From assembly GCA_013288345.1 (NCBI GenBank), contig JABDCA010000031.1, forward strand, positions 1 through 34,086: 34,086 nucleotides of DNA, written 5' to 3'. The notes beneath the pieces were generated by a model. It was not told the DNA's origin and made no database searches. It saw only the letters and a program-made list of their open reading frames with translations. A program made the position numbers and the translations under genes. This document shows, one piece after another, positions 32,300-34,086 of the stretch; position 1 is the stretch's first letter, and each line of letters begins with the position of its first letter. Source of the DNA: Bacteroidota bacterium. Its GTDB lineage: Bacteria > Bacteroidota > Bacteroidia > JABEUT01.

Positions 32300-33079
32300 C
32301 TATTTCTTTTTAAACCAGGGTACAAATACCGAAGTAGTCCGTTGATATTCTTTATAAGCATCTCCCTTCGAACTTATCGCCTGTTCCTCTGTCATTGGTA
32401 TTCCGGTAACCTTGAACAGTAAAAGAATAATAGTTACAGGGCTCACAATACCTATCCAGCCATAATCTGCATTTAACGACACCATAAAATATCCTACCCA
32501 TATCATCGATTCGAAAAAATAATTGGGATGGCGCGAATAATTCCAAAGCCCTGCATCGCACACTTTACCTTTACTTGCAGGGTTCGATTTGAATTTCTTT
32601 AACTGTCCATCGGCAATAGCTTCACCCAAAATACTTATGACCCAAACTGCAATGCCTCCATATTCCAATAGAGATATTTCGGGCTTTTTGTTGAATGCAA
32701 TTAAAAAGAAGGGAGTAGCCAGGTATATATTCGATAAGGCCTGCGACTGGAAGAAAAAGAAAAACTTGCGATCGGGGTTCGGTGCCCATTCCTCACGCAG
32801 GCGCTTGTACCTGCCTTCTTCAACCTGCAAGTGTGAGCCAACGCGGATAAGCAAGTATATACCCAGACGCATACTCCATATTAACACCATTGCCGAGATC
32901 AAAAGCTTTCTTTCCCAATAGCCATCGGCCATCAGGCAAATTACAATGGCTATTATAGAAAAGTTTACTGCCCAAAAAATATCGACAACCCCTGCATTTT
33001 TAATGGCTTTGGCCCATGCCCATACAAAAAGCATAACAATGCAACAAATAAGGGTGCAGGTAAGGATAGTTATAATCAT
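32300..33079 (-). CDS. DUF1295 / steroid 5-alpha-reductase-like membrane protein
   Basis: 259 residues with six to seven membrane helices. The C-terminal part has the DUF1295 signature GLWNYSRHPNYFFE (about 178-191), followed by W.GYF, and an ending with TGIPMTEEQAISSKGDAYKEYQRTTSVFVPWFKKK. These proteins belong to the isoprenylcysteine methyltransferase/5-alpha-reductase superfamily, and several are suspected to reduce C=C bonds of lipids using NADPH. First gene of an operon with the CFA-like methyltransferase (5 nt gap), which supports a joint job on membrane lipids: methyl transfer and then reduction, or the reverse. The substrate is unknown. Confidence 0.9.
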   Translation of the reverse strand: MIITILTCTLICCIVMLFVWAWAKAIKNAGVVDIFWAVNFSIIAIVICLMADGYWERKLLISAMVLIWSMRLGIYLLIRVGSHLQVEEGRYKRLREEWAPNPDRKFFFFFQSQALSNIYLATPFFLIAFNKKPEISLLEYGGIAVWVISILGEAIADGQLKKFKSNPASKGKVCDAGLWNYSRHPNYFFESMIWVGYFMVSLNADYGWIGIVSPVTIILLLFKVTGIPMTEEQAISSKGDAYKEYQRTTSVFVPWFKKK

Positions 33080-33138
33080 GTTTATATTGGTTTAAACTAT
33101 ATACGATAATAGGCCATAAAATGGATTTTTAAAAATAA

Positions 33139-33146
33139 CAAATATA
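33139..33146 (-). promoter_or_regulatory. Promoter -7 box TATATTTG for the DUF1295/CFA-like operon
   Basis: Reverse-strand TATATTTG matches TAnnTTTG, 60 nt upstream of the ATG at 33079. On the forward strand the overlapping TATATTTA (33143-33150) is one base from consensus and could serve the divergent YifB gene. Confidence 0.5.
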
Positions 33147-33169
33147 TTTACCACCGTAAATTAATAGAT

Positions 33170-34027
33170 ATGCTGGTTAAAACTTATGGAAGTGCAGTTA
33201 GTGGAATTGATGCCACTACAATTACGGTTGAGGTAAATGTTAGCCCCGGGGTTAATTTCTTTTTAGTGGGCTTGCCCGACAGTGCAGTTAAAGAAAGCCA
33301 GCAGCGTATTGATGCTGCATTGAAAAATAATGGCTTCCGTTTGCCGGGCAAAATGATAACGGTGAATATGGCCCCGGCCGATATTCGTAAAGAAGGCTCA
33401 TCATACGATCTGACAATTGCCATAGGAATACTTGCTGCATCGGAACAGATTACTGCGGAAAAAGTGGGCGACTATGTAATTATGGGCGAACTATCGCTCG
33501 ATGGTGGCCTGCAACCTATAAAGGGTGTGTTGCCTATTGCTATTAATGCCCGAGAAAAAGGATTTAAAGGAATTATACTGCCTCAACAAAATGCCGAAGA
33601 AGCGGCCATAGTAACAGGCCTGAATGTTTACGGAATAAAGAACATAAAAGAAGCAATCGACTTTTTAAATGGCGATATTCAACTTGAACCCACAGTAGTA
33701 AATGCAACCGAAACATTCTACACCCAGCTATCGCTTGCCGATGTGGATTTTGCCGATGTAAAAGGCCAGGAGAACATAAAACGTTCGTTAGAAATTGCTG
33801 CTTCGGGCGGGCATAATGTTATTTTAATTGGCCCTCCGGGTGCAGGTAAAACCATGCTTGCAAAAAGGCTGCCAACTATTTTGCCACCTTTAACATTAGA
33901 TGAAGCACTCGAGACCACCAAAATACATTCGGTAGCCGGTAAGGTAGGCAGCGGGAAAGGGCTTATAGCCTCCCGTCCGTTTAGGGCGCCGCACCATACT
34001 ATTAGCGAGTTGACTCTGTCACAATAG
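33170..34027 (+). CDS. yifB: YifB/ComM family Mg-chelatase-like AAA ATPase, truncated
   Basis: The first about 279 residues are normal for this family: an N-terminal ChlI-type/Lon-like domain (MLVKTYGSAVSGIDA, FFLVGLPDSAVKES, NMAPADIRKEGSSYDL, MGELSLDGGL) and the AAA core with Walker A GPPGAGKT (221-228). The frame then ends abruptly: FRAPHHTIS should continue as D-V/A-L-V-GGG, but reads ELTLSQ and a TAG at 34025. Full-length members are about 510 residues, so Walker B and the C-terminal helical domain are missing. The break is at about 34006-34008 and the remaining bases do not resemble the gene in any frame. ComM/YifB is a helicase that aids branch migration of incoming DNA in natural transformation. 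Upstream half intact; the truncation is real in this sequence but possibly an artefact. Confidence 0.88.
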   Translation: MLVKTYGSAVSGIDATTITVEVNVSPGVNFFLVGLPDSAVKESQQRIDAALKNNGFRLPGKMITVNMAPADIRKEGSSYDLTIAIGILAASEQITAEKVGDYVIMGELSLDGGLQPIKGVLPIAINAREKGFKGIILPQQNAEEAAIVTGLNVYGIKNIKEAIDFLNGDIQLEPTVVNATETFYTQLSLADVDFADVKGQENIKRSLEIAASGGHNVILIGPPGAGKTMLAKRLPTILPPLTLDEALETTKIHSVAGKVGSGKGLIASRPFRAPHHTISELTLSQ

Positions 34028-34086
34028 GATCTTCTACAAATACACCTTCACCAAACTTTAAGAGTTCACCGTTTTCACCCTCCATA
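34009..34086 (-). other. Foreign or chimeric end segment, open on the reverse strand
   Basis: From about 34009 to the right edge the reverse strand reads MEGENGELLKFGEGVFVED then PIVTESTR without a stop, an acidic, protein-like frame with a Met at 34085. The same bases are not a continuation of the YifB gene on the plus strand. This suggests a junction with another coding region of opposite polarity, from misassembly or rearrangement. About 26 codons are too few to name a family. Confidence 0.45.

Overview
The window comes from the chromosome of a member of the Bacteroidota, most likely an environmental Chitinophagales/Sphingobacteriales-type bacterium. The evidence is the AT-rich sequence, the many secreted proteins ending in type IX secretion (T9SS) sorting domains, SprB-type repeats, a SusC-like TonB receptor with a carboxypeptidase-like N-terminal domain, and promoters of the Bacteroidota form (TTTG, 19-21 nt, TAnnTTTG) before about a dozen genes. 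No rRNA, tRNA, CRISPR array, transposase or phage module is visible. No stretch of more than about 300 bases lacks a gene; the longest gap (6144-6421) holds only divergent promoters.

Layout. 1-2565 (-): N-terminal 855 codons of a secreted protein with a six-repeat NHL propeller and at least seven Ig/SprB-like modules; its C-terminus lies beyond the left edge. 2792-4250: small housekeeping genes (DUF6526 membrane protein, GIY-YIG nuclease, tiny Lys-rich secreted protein, NTF2-like protein). 4266-6143 (-): T9SS-exported GH44 glycoside hydrolase. 6422-9479 (+): a lipoprotein and a DUF5723-type outer-membrane barrel in one operon. 9566-11521 (-): FKBP-type lipoprotein followed by a DUF6600-type protein with a His/Asp-rich repeat tail. 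11704-13455 (-): beta-helix T9SS protein. 13626-15802 (+): small membrane protein and a membrane-bound SpoIIE/PP2C phosphatase. 15999-17081 (-): T9SS-sorted secreted protein. 17232-20124 (+): TonB-dependent receptor with a two-CxxCH cytochrome. 20184-22169 (+): T9SS protein. 22186-27642 (-): 1818-residue DUF7948/SprB-repeat/PKD adhesin-like protein with a type B sorting domain.

From 27888 the content changes to membrane-lipid enzymes: a cardiolipin-synthase-like phospholipase D, a SAM methyltransferase, a glycerophosphate acyltransferase, and a convergent two-gene operon of a DUF1295 reductase-like membrane protein and a cyclopropane-fatty-acid-synthase-like methyltransferase. The last gene (33170) is a YifB/ComM AAA ATPase. 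Its reading frame is cut at about 34008, where the sequence switches to DNA that looks coding on the opposite strand, so the right end is probably a chimeric contig end or a rearrangement.

Themes: (1) five complete T9SS cargo proteins and a sixth likely one at the left edge, suited to a surface-living polysaccharide-degrading or gliding bacterium; (2) a lipid-modification neighbourhood at 27.9-33.1 kb, whose DUF1295 plus CFA-like pair is the best candidate for unexplored chemistry; (3) two dispersed-repeat-type palindromes, a perfect 25-bp inverted repeat at 15846-15911 and a CACAGAG-type imperfect palindrome at 29931-30040; (4) strong terminator hairpins between convergent genes, one of them inside coding sequence.
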